Assembly: GCF_900107965.1 (NCBI RefSeq)
Contig: NZ_FNVU01000001.1
Location: forward strand, 248,001-312,000
Direction: 5' to 3'
DNA length: 64,000 bases
Origin: Actinacidiphila yanglinensis
GTDB lineage: Bacteria; Actinomycetota; Actinomycetes; Streptomycetales; Streptomycetaceae
The position numbers and the translations under genes are program-made. This document shows, in pieces, positions 39,901 to 50,587 of this stretch; the stretch's first letter is position 1, and every line of letters starts with the position of its first letter. The notes under the pieces were generated by a model, which did no database searches, was not told where the DNA came from, and saw only the letters and a program-made list of their open reading frames with translations.

Positions 39901-42900
39901 CTGGCCGGCCACGCCGTCTTCGGCGCGGTCGTGGTCCCCGCGACGGCCTACCTCGACCTGGCGCTCACGGTGGGCGACCTGCTCGGCTGCGCGGCGGTGG
40001 AGGACCTCTCCCTGGAGGTCCCGCTGGTCCTGCCCCGCTCGGGCGACATGCGGGTGCGGGTCGTCGCCGGAGCGGCGGACGGCACGGGGCGCCGCTCCCT
40101 GATCGTGTACGCGCGTCCCGGCGCCGACACCCGGACCGCGGGCGGATGGACCCGGCACGCGACGGGAAACCTGGCACCGGCAGCGCCGCCGTCCGCCGCC
40201 CCGCACGGCGATGACGCGGCCTCGCTCGCCGTGTGGCCGCCGGCCGGAGCGACCCGGGTCGACGTCGACGGCCTCTACGACGCCTTCGCCGCCGCGGGCT
40301 TCCGCTACGGGCCGGCCTTCCGCGGGCTGCGCGAGGTCTGGCGGCGCGGTGACGACCTCTTCGCGCTGGCCACGCTGCCGGCGGAGGGCGAGGGGTCCGG
40401 CGAAGGGCCGTCCGGCGGCGGATCGGCCGGGGCCGGGGCCGGGTTTACCCTGCACCCGGCGCTGTTCGACGCGGCGCTGCACGCGGTGGTGGGCGGCGGG
40501 CTGGTCGAGCTGGCGGGCGGCCAGGGGTGGATGCCCTTCTCGTGGTCGGGGGTGGAACAGGCCGGCGCCTGCGGCGGGACCGTGCGGGTCCGGATCACGC
40601 CGGCCGGCGAGGGCGTGGTGGCCGTGGCGGTCGCCGACGAGCACGGCGCCCCGCTCGCCCGCGTCGAGGCGCTGACCTTCCGCCCGGCGAGTGCCGAACA
40701 ACTGCGCGCGGCGCAAGGCGGGCCCGAGGACTCGCTGTTCGCGCTGGAGTGGCGGCCGGTCCGGCCGGGCCGGCGGGGAACCCACCGCGGGCCGTGGGCG
40801 GTCGTCGGCACCGGGACCGGCCTGGCCGGCCGGCTCCGCGCGGCCCACGGCGGAAGCACCGGACCGCGGCTGCACCCGTCCCTGGACGGCGTCCTGTCGG
40901 ACGAGGTGCCCGAGCACGTCGTGGTCTGCCTGGACGACTTCGCCACCGGGGGCACCGATCTGCTCGCCTCGGTGGCAGGCGCGGACGCGCGGGCGCTCGG
41001 CTGGGTGCAGCGCTTCCTCGCCGAGGAACCGCTCGCCCGCGCCACGCTGGTGCTCCTGACCCGGCGGGCCTTCGGCACCGGGGGGAAGGAGAGTGTCGAG
41101 AGCCTGCCCGGCGCGTCCGTGTGGGGCCTGGTCCGCTCCGCCCAGACGGAGCACCCCGGCAGGTTCCGGCTGGTGGACGTCGACGGGGAGGAGGCGTCGT
41201 GGGCGGCCCTCCCCGACGCGCTCGCCCTCGACGAGGACCAACTGGCCGTGCGCGGGGGCGCGTTCCTCGTCCCGCGGATGGCACCGGCCCCGGCCGCGGA
41301 CGGCCTGACGGAGCCGCCGGCGACCGGCGCCCACCGGCTGGGCATTCCGCGCAAGGGCACGCTGGAGAACCTGGAATGGATTCCCTGCCCCGAGGTGGAG
41401 GCCCCGCTGGAGAGCGGGCAGGTGCGGGTCGCCGTCCGCGCCGCCGGGCTCAACTTCCGTGACGTCACCATCGCGCTGGGGCTGGTGGCGCGGACGGCCA
41501 TCGACGCCGGGCTCGGCAGCGAGGGCGCCGGCACCGTGCTGGAAGTGGCCGGTGACGTCACGGAGTTCGCCGCGGGGGACCGGGTGACGGGCGTCTTCTC
41601 CGGCGCCTTCGGCCGCGTGGCGGTGGCCGACCACCGGATGCTCATGCCGGTGCCCGACGGGTGGAACTACGCCGAGGCGGCGTCCGTGCCGGGCACCTTC
41701 CTGACCGCGTACTACGCGCTCTTCCACGTGACGCGCCTCAGGAAGGGCCAGCGGATCCTCATCCACGCCGCGGCGGGCGGGGTGGGCATGGCCGCCGTCC
41801 GGCTGGCGCAGCACGTCGGCGCCGAGGTCTACGCGACCGCGAGCCCGGCCAAGTGGCCCACGCTGCGCGGGCTGGGACTGGACGACGACCACCTGGCGTC
41901 CTCGCGGGACCTGGAGTTCGCGGACCGGTTCCTCGGCGCCACCGGCGGCCGCGGGGTGGACGTCGTGCTCAACTCCCTCGCGCACCGCTTCGTCGACGCC
42001 TCGCTGACCCTGCTCCCGCGGGGCGGGGACTTCGTCGAGATGGGGAAGACGGACATCCGCGACCCCGCGCGGGTGGCCGCCGACCACCCCGGCGTGGACT
42101 ACCGGGCGTTCGACCTCTACGACGCGGGCCCGGACGCCATCCACGCGATGTTCCGGACCGTGATGGAGCTGTTCGCCGAGGGGCGGGTGCGGCGGAACCC
42201 GATCTCGGTCCGCCACATCCGCGACGCGCGCAAGGCGTTCCGCGAGATGAGCCAGGGCCGCCACGTCGGGAAGATCGTCCTGGAGATGGACGGCGGCCTC
42301 GGCGGCGGCACCGTGCTGGTCACCGGCGGGACCGGCGGGGTGGGCTCGCTGGTGGCACGCCATCTGGTCGCCCGGCACGGCGTGCGGAGCCTGGTGCTGG
42401 CCGGCCGCCGCGGACCGGCCGCGGCCGGGGTCGGCGAGCTGGTCGCGGACCTGGAGCGGGCCGGGGCCCGGGTCAGGGTGGCGGCCTGCGACGTCGCGGA
42501 CCGGGCGGCGGTGGCCGGCCTGCTCGCGGACCTGCCGCCGGAGTACCCGCTGACGGCGGTCCTGCACGCGGCCGGCACGCTGGCCGACGGCACCGTCGAG
42601 TCGCTGACCGCGGAGAGCCTCGACCAGGTGCTGCGGGCCAAGGTCGGCGGCGCGGTCAACCTGCACGAGCTGACCCGGGACCACACCCTGTCGGCGTTCG
42701 TCCTGTTCTCCGCGCTGGCGGGCCAGCTCGGCACCGGGGGACAGGCGAACTACGCCGCGGCGAACGGCTTCCTGGACGGTCTGGCGGCGCGGCGCCGGGC
42801 GTCCGGGCTGGTCGGCACGTCCCTGTGCTGGGGCTGGTGGGAGCAGCGCAGCGGCATGACCGGGCACCTCGACGACGCGGACCTCGCGCGGGTCCGGCGG

Positions 42901-43641
42901 CTGGGCGTCGCCGAGATGCCGACGGCCGAAGCGCTCGCCCTGTTCGACACGGCGCGGGCGATCGGCGACCCGGTGCTCATCCCGGCCCGGCTGGACCTCG
43001 CCGCGCTCGGCGGCCGGACCGCCGGCGAGGTGCCGCTGCTCCTGCGCGGCCTCGTCGAGAACGGCCGTCCCCCGCGCGAGCGGACGGGCGGGACCGGGAA
43101 CGGCGGCCCGCTCGGCCTGCCCGCCACGCTGGGCGCCCTGCCGGCGGCCGCGGCCGAGGAGGCGGTGCTGGACTGGGTCCGCGACCAGGTCGCCGTCGTG
43201 CTCGGGCACCCGTCCCGGGCGGCCGTCGACACCGACCAGGCGTTCACCCAGCTCGGGTTCGACTCGCTCACGTCCGTCGAACTCTGCAACCGGCTGGCGT
43301 CCTCGACCGGACTGCGCCTGCCGTCGACCCTCGTCTTCAGCTACCCCACGCCGGGCGAGCTGGGCCGGCACCTGTACGGCCTGCTGCGCCCGGAGCCGGC
43401 GGAGGGGCCCGCGGGCGGCGGCGCCGCCGAGGACGCGGAGATCCGCGAACTGCTGCGAACCGTACCGATCGACCGCCTGCGCAGCGCGGGCATCCTCGCG
43501 GCGGTGCTGGCGTGCGCCGACCTGCCGCAGCCGGACGGCGACGGCGCGCAGGCGCCGGCGGCGGACGCCGAAGCGGACGAACTGGCCGCCATGGACCTGG
43601 AAGCGCTCGTCGACCTGGCGCTGGATGAGAGGGGCAAGTGA
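36925..43641 (+). CDS. Type I PKS extension module 2, fully reducing: KS-AT-DH-ER-KR-ACP
   Basis: A 2238-residue module with an N-terminal docking coil. KS has DTACSSSL near 206. AT has GHSVG near 686 and HAFH near 788, the malonyl signature. DH has an intact HxxxGxxxxP near 995 and [10 protein letters not shown] near 1181. ER (1470-1780) has the nucleotide-binding [18 protein letters not shown] (1795-1970) has TGGTGGVG and the YAAANGF catalytic region, with LAD where B-type reductases have LDD. ACP (LGFDSLTSV) is followed by a C-terminal docking region. All reductive domains look functional, so a two-carbon CH2CH2 extension is predicted. ATG 36925 lies close behind a GGGGAGAG sequence, 9 nt after the previous stop. 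Confidence 0.95.
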   Translation: MTQDNDAELLDYLRRTSIELIETRQRLQDLTEAAAEPIAVVGAACRFPGGVATPEALWDLVAAGGDAVSDFPDDRNWDLEALYDPDPDHPNTCSSRSGGFLYDAGDFDAEFFGINPREALAADPQQRLLLETSWESLERAGIDPQTLRGSSTGVFAGMAYFGYGNHLFTPEAIAGYGQTGALLSMGSGRVSYALGLEGPAVSTDTACSSSLVAVHQAVQSLRQGECTLALAGGATVMATSQVLREMSRQRGLAEDGRCKAFAEAADGTGFSEGAGVLVLERLSDARRNGRRIWAVIRGSAINQDGASNGQTAPNGPAQQRVILAALANARLQAGEVDAVEGHGTGTTLGDPIEAQAVLATYGQRRDTERPLWLGSLKSNIGHAQAAAGVGGMIKMIMAMRHGVLPRTLHVDRPSTHVDWAAGAVELLTEARPWPSAPGRPRRAGVSAFGASGTNAHLILEQAPDDGPAPGAEQAAGAEAAPEDGAAPRGGATVEEGAARRVFGGAGAPVPWVVSARSESALRAQAEKLRAFAAAETDPDPTDVGWSLVSSRTRFDHRAVVLGRDRDELLGGLASLSDGGEAAGVVRGTAAALGGAVHLFPGQGTRWAGQARQLYDAFPVFADSLDGTCARFDAHLPFALRPLLLSDAPEEAGSGRTDIAQPALFALQVARYRLLMTLCRQPNRLIGHSVGEIAAAHVSGALDLDSATRLVAARGRLMQTVGAQGGMLAVRASEEAVTALLGGYDGIGVGAVNGPESVVVSGLREELLALRDRFVAAGTSAKLLDVGHAFHSPLMEPILDDFAAAIGTLSGGEPAVPVVSSRTGRPVTREELTSTDHWVRHVREPVRFAAAVAHARAAGGSLFLDVGPGSTLAPIVKDGFAAQGADDAVVVSTARRDRGAAEALVGALAQLHVRGEDVDWAALFGARPQVDLPTYAFQRQRYWLDFVSGAGAADVGSAGLSSAGHPLLGAVVDHPGTDEVVFTGLWSLRTHGWLAGHAVFGAVVVPATAYLDLALTVGDLLGCAAVEDLSLEVPLVLPRSGDMRVRVVAGAADGTGRRSLIVYARPGADTRTAGGWTRHATGNLAPAAPPSAAPHGDDAASLAVWPPAGATRVDVDGLYDAFAAAGFRYGPAFRGLREVWRRGDDLFALATLPAEGEGSGEGPSGGGSAGAGAGFTLHPALFDAALHAVVGGGLVELAGGQGWMPFSWSGVEQAGACGGTVRVRITPAGEGVVAVAVADEHGAPLARVEALTFRPASAEQLRAAQGGPEDSLFALEWRPVRPGRRGTHRGPWAVVGTGTGLAGRLRAAHGGSTGPRLHPSLDGVLSDEVPEHVVVCLDDFATGGTDLLASVAGADARALGWVQRFLAEEPLARATLVLLTRRAFGTGGKESVESLPGASVWGLVRSAQTEHPGRFRLVDVDGEEASWAALPDALALDEDQLAVRGGAFLVPRMAPAPAADGLTEPPATGAHRLGIPRKGTLENLEWIPCPEVEAPLESGQVRVAVRAAGLNFRDVTIALGLVARTAIDAGLGSEGAGTVLEVAGDVTEFAAGDRVTGVFSGAFGRVAVADHRMLMPVPDGWNYAEAASVPGTFLTAYYALFHVTRLRKGQRILIHAAAGGVGMAAVRLAQHVGAEVYATASPAKWPTLRGLGLDDDHLASSRDLEFADRFLGATGGRGVDVVLNSLAHRFVDASLTLLPRGGDFVEMGKTDIRDPARVAADHPGVDYRAFDLYDAGPDAIHAMFRTVMELFAEGRVRRNPISVRHIRDARKAFREMSQGRHVGKIVLEMDGGLGGGTVLVTGGTGGVGSLVARHLVARHGVRSLVLAGRRGPAAAGVGELVADLERAGARVRVAACDVADRAAVAGLLADLPPEYPLTAVLHAAGTLADGTVESLTAESLDQVLRAKVGGAVNLHELTRDHTLSAFVLFSALAGQLGTGGQANYAAANGFLDGLAARRRASGLVGTSLCWGWWEQRSGMTGHLDDADLARVRRLGVAEMPTAEALALFDTARAIGDPVLIPARLDLAALGGRTAGEVPLLLRGLVENGRPPRERTGGTGNGGPLGLPATLGALPAAAAEEAVLDWVRDQVAVVLGHPSRAAVDTDQAFTQLGFDSLTSVELCNRLASSTGLRLPSTLVFSYPTPGELGRHLYGLLRPEPAEGPAGGGAAEDAEIRELLRTVPIDRLRSAGILAAVLACADLPQPDGDGAQAPAADAEADELAAMDLEALVDLALDERGK

Positions 43642-43642
43642 C

Positions 43643-46600
43643 ATGAACAACCTCGCGGAGGGCGCGGCAGGGGGCGGCGAACGGGTCGAGCGGGCGCTGC
43701 GGATGCTGCTGGAGGAGCGCGACCGCCTCCGGCAGGAGAACGACGCCCTGAAGGCCGGCCGGGTCGAGCCGATCGCCGTGGTGGCCATGGCCTGCCGCTA
43801 CCCGGGCGGGGTCACCTCGCCCGAGGAGCTGTGGGACGTGGTCCGCGACGGCCGGGACGTGGTGGACGACTTCCCGGCGGACCGCGGCTGGCGGGACGTG
43901 TTCGACCCGGACCCGGACGCGGCCGGCCGCTCCTCGGTGCGGCACGGCGGGTTCCTGGCGGACGTCGCCGGGTTCGACGCGGAGTTCTTCGGCATCAGCC
44001 CGCGGGAGGCGCTGGCGGTCGACCCCCAGCACCGCCTGCTGCTGGAGACCTCCTGGGAGGTCTTCGAGCGGGCCGGCATCGTGCCTGCCGACGTCCGCGG
44101 GTCCGAGGTCGGTGTCTTCACCGGCGTGGCCTCCTCCGAGTACGGCCTGCGTTTCCTGGAGGGCGACCAGGGCGAGCTGGAGGGCTATCTGCTGCACGGC
44201 AGCGCGCTGAGCGTCGCCTCCGGCCGTGTTGCCTACGAGCTGGGGCTGACCGGGCCGGCGCTGTCCGTGGACACGGCGTGCTCGTCGTCGCTGGTGGCCC
44301 TGCACCTGGCGGCGCAGTCGCTGCGCGCGGGGGAGTGCTCGCTCGCTCTGGCGGGCGGGGTGTCGGTGATGGCGACGCCCGCGATCTTCGTGGAGTTCTC
44401 CCGGCAGCGCGGCCTGTCGCCCGACGGCCGGTGCAAGTCCTTCGCGGACGGCGCCGACGGGACCGGCTGGGCCGAGGGGGTGGGGGTGCTGCTGCTGGAG
44501 CGGCTGTCCGACGCCCGACGCAACGGCCACCCGGTGCTGGCCGTCGTCCGCGGTTCTGCCGTCAACCAGGACGGCGCCAGCAACGGGTTGACCGCTCCCA
44601 ACGGCCGCGCCCAGGAGAAGGTGATCCGGCGGGCCCTGACGAGTGCCGGGGTCTCGCCCGCAGAGGTGGACCTGGTCGAGGCGCACGGCACCGGGACGGT
44701 GCTGGGCGACCCGATCGAGGCGGGTGCCCTGCTGGCGACCTACGGCCGGGAGCGGGCCGAGGGCAGGCCGCTCTGGCTCGGCTCCCTGAAGTCGAACATG
44801 GGCCACGCGCAGGCCGCTGCCGGCGTGGCCGGGGTGATCAAGGCGGTGATGGCCCTCCGGCACGGGTTCCTGCCGAAGACCCTGCACGTGCGGGAGCCCT
44901 CCCCGCACGTGGACTGGTCCTCCGGCGCGCTCGAACTCCTGGTGGAGGGGCGCGAGTGGACGCGCTCGGACGGCCCGCGGCGCGCGGGGGTGTCGTCGTT
45001 CGGGGTCAGCGGCACCAACGCCCACGTGATCCTGGAGGAGGAGCCGGCCCGGGAGCAGGACGGCGCCGGCGGTCCGGGCTCCGCGGTCCTCGGCGGGCTG
45101 GTGCCGTGGGCGCTGTCGGGCCGGAGCCCGGCGGCGCTGGCCCGGCAGGCGGGCAGGCTGCGCGCGTTCGCCGCCGCCGATCCGCACCTGGATCCCGCCG
45201 ACGTCGGCTGGTCGCTGCTGTCGAGCCGGTCGCGGTTCGAGCACCGCGCGGTGGTGCTGGGCCGAGACCGCGACGAACTGCTGGGCGCGCTCGCCTCGTT
45301 GAGCGAGGGCGAGGAGTCGGCCGCGGTGGTCCGCGGGGTGGCCGGGAGCGCGGGCGGCGTGGTGTTCATGTTCCCGGGGCAGGGCTCGCAGTGGGTCGGG
45401 ATGGGCCGCGAACTCTACGGCGCCTTCCCGGTCTTCGCGCAGAGCCTCGACGCGTGCGCGGCCGCGCTGGCCGAGTGGGTCGACTGGTCGCTGCTCGACG
45501 TGCTGCGCGGGGTGGAGGGCGCGCCCGGCCTGGACCGGGTCGACGTGGTCCAGCCGGCGCTGTTCTCGGTGATGGTGTCCCTGGCCGCCCTGTGGCGGTC
45601 CTGGGGCGTGGAACCGGCCGCGGTGGTGGGGCACAGCCAGGGCGAGATCGCCGCCGCCCACGTGTGCGGCGCGCTGTCGCTGCGGGACGCCGCCAGGATC
45701 GTCGCCCTGCGCAGCCAGTCCCTGGTGAGCCTGATCGGCCACGGCGGGATGGCGTCGGTCGCGGAGTCCGAGGAGTTCGTGGCGGCCGGGCTGCTGCCGT
45801 GGCAGGACCGGGTGAGCATCGCCGTCGTCAACGGGCCCCGCTCGGTGGTGGTGTCGGGCGAACCGGACGCGCTCGACGAGTTCGTGGGGAAGATGAAGGC
45901 CGAAGGGGTGCAGGCGCGGCGGATATCCGTGGACTACGCCTCCCACTCACCCCAGGTGACGCGGGTCCGCGAGCAGGTGGTCGGCGCGCTGGCCGACGTG
46001 GGCCCGAGGACGTCCCGACTGCCCTTCTACTCCACGCTGTACGGCGAGGTGATCGACACAGCGGGGCTGGACGCCGGCTACTGGTACACCAACCTGCGCG
46101 AGAAGGTGGCCTTCGCGTCGTCCGTCCGGCGGCTGGTCGAGGACGGTTTCCGGGTGTTCGTCGAGATGAGCCCGCATCCGGTGCTGACCGTCCCGGTGCA
46201 GGAGATGGTCGAGGAGCTGGACGACGCGGTGGTGCTGTCCTCGGCCCGGCGGGACCGGGGAGAGGTGGAGGCCGTGGTCGGTTCGCTGGCCCAGCTGTAC
46301 GTCCGGGGCGGCAGCGTGGACTGGGCGTCGGTGTTCGGGGCGCGCCGGCGGGTGGAGCTGCCGACCTACGCGTTCCAGCGGCAGCGGTACTGGCTGAACT
46401 CCTCGCACCTGGCCACCGCCGAGGTGTCCGGCACGGCGACGGCCGAGGCCGAGGCCGACGAACTCCCCATCCCACTGGCGGAGTTGCTGCCCACCCTCTC
46501 CGACGACGACGCGGAGGCGCTGGTGCTGGACCGGGTCCTCGGCAAGATCGCCGTCGTCCTCGGCCACGCCGCCGGCGAGACGGTGGACCCGGACCAGGAA

Positions 46601-46759
46601 TTCCGGCACCTCGGATTCGACTCGCTGCTGTCGGTGGAGCTGAGCAAGCGCCTCGCCGCGGAAACCGGACTCAAACTGCGGGCGAATCTCGCACTGCGTT
46701 TCCCGACCGCGCGACTGGTCACCGGCCACATCATCTCCTCGATGGCCGATCCGCGGTGA
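43643..46759 (+). CDS. Type I PKS extension module 3, no reduction: KS-AT-ACP
   Basis: A 1038-residue module. ATG 43643 is preferred because GAGAGGGG stands 8 nt upstream; an in-frame ATG at 43625 overlaps the previous gene. A charged N-terminal coil ([22 protein letters not shown]) is a docking domain. KS has DTACSSSL near 213, and AT has GHSQG and YASH near 766, the methylmalonyl signature. ACP motif LGFDSLLSV is near 992. There is no KR, DH or ER, so the last polyketide unit keeps its beta-keto group and an alpha-methyl. It ends the operon that begins at 25593; the NRPS junction module follows after a 188-nt gap with its own palindrome. Confidence 0.95.
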   Translation: MNNLAEGAAGGGERVERALRMLLEERDRLRQENDALKAGRVEPIAVVAMACRYPGGVTSPEELWDVVRDGRDVVDDFPADRGWRDVFDPDPDAAGRSSVRHGGFLADVAGFDAEFFGISPREALAVDPQHRLLLETSWEVFERAGIVPADVRGSEVGVFTGVASSEYGLRFLEGDQGELEGYLLHGSALSVASGRVAYELGLTGPALSVDTACSSSLVALHLAAQSLRAGECSLALAGGVSVMATPAIFVEFSRQRGLSPDGRCKSFADGADGTGWAEGVGVLLLERLSDARRNGHPVLAVVRGSAVNQDGASNGLTAPNGRAQEKVIRRALTSAGVSPAEVDLVEAHGTGTVLGDPIEAGALLATYGRERAEGRPLWLGSLKSNMGHAQAAAGVAGVIKAVMALRHGFLPKTLHVREPSPHVDWSSGALELLVEGREWTRSDGPRRAGVSSFGVSGTNAHVILEEEPAREQDGAGGPGSAVLGGLVPWALSGRSPAALARQAGRLRAFAAADPHLDPADVGWSLLSSRSRFEHRAVVLGRDRDELLGALASLSEGEESAAVVRGVAGSAGGVVFMFPGQGSQWVGMGRELYGAFPVFAQSLDACAAALAEWVDWSLLDVLRGVEGAPGLDRVDVVQPALFSVMVSLAALWRSWGVEPAAVVGHSQGEIAAAHVCGALSLRDAARIVALRSQSLVSLIGHGGMASVAESEEFVAAGLLPWQDRVSIAVVNGPRSVVVSGEPDALDEFVGKMKAEGVQARRISVDYASHSPQVTRVREQVVGALADVGPRTSRLPFYSTLYGEVIDTAGLDAGYWYTNLREKVAFASSVRRLVEDGFRVFVEMSPHPVLTVPVQEMVEELDDAVVLSSARRDRGEVEAVVGSLAQLYVRGGSVDWASVFGARRRVELPTYAFQRQRYWLNSSHLATAEVSGTATAEAEADELPIPLAELLPTLSDDDAEALVLDRVLGKIAVVLGHAAGETVDPDQEFRHLGFDSLLSVELSKRLAAETGLKLRANLALRFPTARLVTGHIISSMADPR

Positions 46760-46798
46760 TCCCCGGTCCCGGCGGCCGTTTCTCCGCCCACCGGGACC

Positions 46799-46814
46799 GT
46801 CCCGTCGGCGGGAC
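46799..46814. promoter_or_regulatory. Cluster palindrome, copy 3 (GTCCCGTCGGCGGGAC), with possible promoter
   Basis: A near-perfect 16-bp inverted repeat in the 188-nt gap between the last PKS gene and the NRPS junction module. TTGACC (46861-46866) lies 46 nt downstream and, with an 18-nt spacer, faces GAGGGT, a weak -10. The arrangement resembles copies 1 and 4, suggesting that the junction NRPS has its own regulated promoter. Confidence 0.6.
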
Positions 46815-46947
46815 ACGGCGCAGGCTCCCGCGGCCCCGCCGTGTCCCGAACGCCGTTGTCTTGACCGGCTGTTCCCCCATCCGTGAGGGTGGAAGCGATC
46901 TGTGAATTCCCCGGTTCCCGGGCCCGTTTTCCAAGGGGATGATCTGT

Positions 46948-49900
46948 GTGCGTTCGTTCGATGCGTCGTCTGCGCAAAAAGGGCTGTGGATGGCGCAGAA
47001 CATGGCTCCCGAATTACTGAACCATGCGCTGCTCATGTGGGACGTGGACGGTGAGCTGGACGTCGCGGTCATGGAATCCGCATTCCGGCACGTGCTGGGC
47101 GAAGCCGAGGTGCTGCGGGTCACCTTCGTCGACGAGGACGGCGATCTCCGTCTGGTGCCAAGGGAATTGGGCGACTGGCAGCCTTTCTTCCGGGATTTCG
47201 GCGAGGCGGCCGATCCGGAACAGGCGGCCCGCGAGATGCTGGCCGGCATCGTACGGCAGCCGTTCGACGTCGGGCGGGATCTGCTGCTCCGGCTGGGCGT
47301 GGTGAAGCTCGCGGCGGACCGCTTCCTGGTGGTGATCGCCTACCACCACCTCGTGTCGGACGGGTACGGCGCCGGCGGCCTGCTCTCCCGGCGCCTCGCC
47401 GAGGTCTACACGGCGCTCGCGCGGGGGACGCGGATACCGGAGCTGCCGCACGCCTGGGACGCCGAGTCCTTCGCCGCCGAGACGGCCGCGTACCGGGCGT
47501 CCGAGCAGTTCGCCGAGGACACCGAGTTCTGGGGCAGTTACCTGGCGGACGCGCCCGGACCCGCGCAGGTGCCGCGGGTGGTGGTGCCCGCGTCGGAGCG
47601 GGCCGCGCTCGACGAGCCGATGGGCCCCCGTGACCGATGGGGGCAACTGGCCGGCGCCATCGGCATGGTGAGCCGGACGCTCAGCGTGCCGCGCGCCGAG
47701 GCCGACGCCTGGACGGAGGCGGCGAAGTCGCTGGGCGTGTGGATGTCGTCGCTGCTGGCCGGGGCCGCCGCGGTGTACTTCCGGCACCGCTGCGACCGCC
47801 CCGAGTTCGTCTTCTCGCTCGCCGTGGGCAACCGGACCGGGGTCGCGGCCACGACTCCCGGCCTGGCGGTGAACGTGGTGCCGCTGCGGATGAAGGTCCC
47901 GCTCACCGCGACCTTCACCGAGATCGCCGACGCGGTGGTCGACGAGACGTACGAGATCTTCGGGCACACCGCCTGCCACTACTCCGACATCCAGCGTGCG
48001 AGCGGCACCACCCTGAACAACCGCGGCAGTTTCGGGGCGGTCATGAACGTCGTGGAGTTCGCGGAGATCCTCGACTTCGACGGTCTCCAGGCACACCACC
48101 TCGGCGGGACGACCGGGGCGTTCGACGAGCTCTCGGTCGACGTCTACACCGACGGGAGCCCCGACAGCGACCTGTTCTTCCGGCTCGACGCCCCCGCGAG
48201 CATGTACTCCGGCGCGGAACTGCGGATCATCGGGACGGAGTTGATCGCACACATGCGGGCCGTGATCGCCGCCGACTCGCAGGTGCCGATCGGTGCGGTG
48301 GACGTGGTGGCCGGGACCGAGCGGGAGCGGGTGCTCGCGGCGCCGGCGGACACCGAGACGCCGCTGCCGGAGCTGACCGTGCCCGAACTGTTCGCCCGGC
48401 AGGTGGCCCGCACCCCCGACGCGGTCGCGGTGGTGAGCGGTGCCGCGGAGGTCTCGTACCGGGTGCTGGACGAGCGGTCGAGCCGGCTCGCCGCGGCGTT
48501 GCGGCGCCGGGACGTCGGACCCGAGACGGTGGTGGCCGTGGCGCTGCCCCGCTCGGTGGACCTGGTCGTCGCCCTGCTGGGGGTGGCGAAGGCGGGCGGG
48601 GCGTACCTGCCGATCGACCCCGCGGGGCCGGCCGCGCAGATCGGGCCGGTGGTGGCGGACTCCACCGCGCGCGTCCTGCTCACCGGCACGGCGGGCACGG
48701 CGGAGTCCGGCGCTGAACCGGACCTGCCGCGGCTGCTGTTCGACGAGCTGTGCCAGGAGGACGGGTCCGACGGCTCCGACGGTTCTGGCGGCGAGGGCGG
48801 GCCGGGCAGCGTGGTGCCGCCGCGCCCGGACAACCTGCTGGCCGTCATGTACGGTTCCGAACCGGCCGGCGCGCCCGGCGCGGTCGCCGTGACCCACCGG
48901 AACATGGCGGGGTTCGCGCGGGACCGCCGGTGGCGGGAGGCCGGTGACAGCACCGTGCTGTGGCACGCGCCGCACGCCTCCGACGCGCTCCCCCTCGACG
49001 TGTGGGTGCCGCTGCTCAACGGCGGCCGGGTCGTCGTGGCTCCGCCGGACCTGGACATCGACGCGCTCGCCGACGTGCGGGCGGCGCACGGGATCACCAC
49101 GCTCTGGCTGCCCGCGGGGCTGTTCTCGGCGATCGCCGCCGAACGCCCGGAGCGGCTGGCCGGGTTGCGCGAGGTGCTGACCGGTGGCGACCGCGTGTCC
49201 GCGGCCGCGCTGCGGCGGATGCGGGATGCCTGCCCCGAACTGGCGGTCGTCCGGTTGCACGGCCCCACCGAGACGACCGTGTGCGCCGCGGGCGACCGCC
49301 TTGCCCCGGACGAGCCCGCGCACCCCGCGGGCGCCCTCGGCCGCCCGATGGACGGCACCGACCTCTATGTCCTGGGCCCGGGTCTGGCCCCGGTCCCCGC
49401 GGGCGTGACCGGCGAGCTGTACGCGGCCGGGCCCGGCCTGGCCCGCGGCTGCCCCGGGCGGCCCGGGCAGACCGTCCAGCGCTTCGTGCCCTGCCCGTTC
49501 GGCCCGCCCGGCGCCCGGATGTACCGGACCGGGGACCGGGTGCGGTGGGGCGCCGACGGGGGGCTCGAGTACCTGGGCCGGTCCGACGCCCAGGCGGACA
49601 TCCGCGGCACCCTGGTCGAGTCGGGCGTGATCGAGGAGGTGCTGGCCGAACACCCCGGCGTGGCCCAGGCGGTGGTGGTCACGGGCGCGGACGACGCCGG
49701 GCAGCACCGGCTGCTGGCGTACGTGGTGCCGGCCGGCGGCCGGGTCGCCGGCGCCCCGGACACCGAGGACCTGCGCCGGTTCGCCGTGGAACGGCTGCCG
49801 GATTCCATGGTGCCGCCGGTGTGTGTGGCCCTGGAGGCCCTGCCGGTCACGGCCAACGGGCGGGTGGACCGGGCATCGCTGCCGGCGCCCCGGGTCGACA

Positions 49901-50196
49901 CCGGTCAGTACCGGGCACCGCGCACCCACACCGAGCGGGTGCTGGCCCAGGTGTTCGCCGACGTGCTCGAAGTGGACCGGGTCGGCATCGACGAGGACTT
50001 CTTCGACCTCGGCGGCAACTCGCTGCGGGCGATCAGGCTGGTCGGCCTGATCCGTGCGGAGCTGAACCTGGAGGTGTCGATCCGCAAGCTGTTCACGGCG
50101 CGCACCATCACCGGCCTGTCGGACATGTGGGACGACCTCGCGCGGTCCAGCAGGCCGGCCCTGCGCCGGCGGACGAAGGAGGGCGAATCCCTTTGA
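46948..50196 (+). CDS. NRPS junction module: C-A(degenerate)-PCP
   Basis: A 1082-residue module that should take the polyketide chain from the last PKS ACP. GTG 46948 is preferred because AAGGGG lies 9 nt upstream; an in-frame ATG at 46939 touches that sequence. The C domain (1-430) keeps YHHLVSDG near 133. The A domain (460-975) is badly eroded: A3 reads MYGSEPAGAPGAVAVTH, with the Ser/Thr/Gly loop and Lys missing, A8 reads QADIRGTLVESG, and the A10 catalytic Lys is Arg (ANGRVDR). The PCP is normal (DLGGNSLRAI near 1026). The pocket remnant reads about DALWLGLVC, distantly like Val/Leu codes. Activation in cis looks impossible, so loading in trans through the PCP/P450/Cys-shuttle set is the preferred model. 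Confidence 0.93.
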   Translation: MRSFDASSAQKGLWMAQNMAPELLNHALLMWDVDGELDVAVMESAFRHVLGEAEVLRVTFVDEDGDLRLVPRELGDWQPFFRDFGEAADPEQAAREMLAGIVRQPFDVGRDLLLRLGVVKLAADRFLVVIAYHHLVSDGYGAGGLLSRRLAEVYTALARGTRIPELPHAWDAESFAAETAAYRASEQFAEDTEFWGSYLADAPGPAQVPRVVVPASERAALDEPMGPRDRWGQLAGAIGMVSRTLSVPRAEADAWTEAAKSLGVWMSSLLAGAAAVYFRHRCDRPEFVFSLAVGNRTGVAATTPGLAVNVVPLRMKVPLTATFTEIADAVVDETYEIFGHTACHYSDIQRASGTTLNNRGSFGAVMNVVEFAEILDFDGLQAHHLGGTTGAFDELSVDVYTDGSPDSDLFFRLDAPASMYSGAELRIIGTELIAHMRAVIAADSQVPIGAVDVVAGTERERVLAAPADTETPLPELTVPELFARQVARTPDAVAVVSGAAEVSYRVLDERSSRLAAALRRRDVGPETVVAVALPRSVDLVVALLGVAKAGGAYLPIDPAGPAAQIGPVVADSTARVLLTGTAGTAESGAEPDLPRLLFDELCQEDGSDGSDGSGGEGGPGSVVPPRPDNLLAVMYGSEPAGAPGAVAVTHRNMAGFARDRRWREAGDSTVLWHAPHASDALPLDVWVPLLNGGRVVVAPPDLDIDALADVRAAHGITTLWLPAGLFSAIAAERPERLAGLREVLTGGDRVSAAALRRMRDACPELAVVRLHGPTETTVCAAGDRLAPDEPAHPAGALGRPMDGTDLYVLGPGLAPVPAGVTGELYAAGPGLARGCPGRPGQTVQRFVPCPFGPPGARMYRTGDRVRWGADGGLEYLGRSDAQADIRGTLVESGVIEEVLAEHPGVAQAVVVTGADDAGQHRLLAYVVPAGGRVAGAPDTEDLRRFAVERLPDSMVPPVCVALEALPVTANGRVDRASLPAPRVDTGQYRAPRTHTERVLAQVFADVLEVDRVGIDEDFFDLGGNSLRAIRLVGLIRAELNLEVSIRKLFTARTITGLSDMWDDLARSSRPALRRRTKEGESL

Positions 50197-50226
50197 GGAA
50201 GCGCTGAGGAAGCACTGAGGAAGCGC
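50194..50226 (+). repeat. Three tandem 11-bp repeats over the NRPS stop codon
   Basis: TGAGGAAGCGC, TGAGGAAGCAC and TGAGGAAGCGC follow each other without gaps, and the first copy contains the stop codon. Each copy is an 11-mer with an AGCGCT-like junction. It may be slippage-derived or structural in the mRNA; no function can be assigned. Confidence 0.8.
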
Positions 50227-50353
50227 TCAGGAGTTCCGAGCGGAACCCCTCCGGGAGCCGTCCGAGAGGTGCGCCGGGCCCGCAAAAGCAGGCCCGGACA
50301 TGCCGTCGTTCCCTTTTCCGCGCCCGCCGGGATTACGCGCGGCAATTCCTGGC

Positions 50354-50369
50354 GTCCCGCCGGCGGGAC
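50354..50369. promoter_or_regulatory. Cluster palindrome, copy 4 (GTCCCGCCGGCGGGAC)
   Basis: A perfect 16-bp palindrome, extending to 18 bp with flanking C and G, in the 391-nt gap before the N-hydroxylase gene. It contains the exact core CGCCGGCG and lies 61 nt upstream of a good candidate promoter. Confidence 0.68.
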
Positions 50370-50430
50370 GCGAATGCGCGGTCCGGCGCGGGACGGGCGA
50401 TACGTCGATGTCGCCCCGGGCCCGGTGTAC

Positions 50431-50460
50431 TTGAACGGTGCACCGTGCCGGGGCTACGTT
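50431..50460 (+). promoter_or_regulatory. Candidate promoter of the N-hydroxylase / thioesterase operon
   Basis: TTGAAC (50431-50436), an 18-nt spacer and TACGTT (50455-50460) form the best sigma-70-like promoter in this gap. It would give a leader of about 120 nt before ATG 50588. The rest of the 50197-50587 gap shows no gene. Confidence 0.45.
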
Positions 50461-50587
50461 GACGGCGCGACCGATGGAGATGCCGGCCCGCCCGGACGTG
50501 GGTCCTGCAGGATTTCCGGGAGCGGGAGAGAACCATTCGAAGATGCGGACAACGCATCGCGCAGCCATGCGAGCGGGAGAATTCTCT

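Noticed and set aside
42560..42600. KR of PKS module 2 suspected inactive because LAD replaces LDD
   Set aside because: The conserved third-position Asp, cofactor-binding TGGTGGVG and YAAANGF catalytic region are intact, and the DH and ER that depend on it also look functional.
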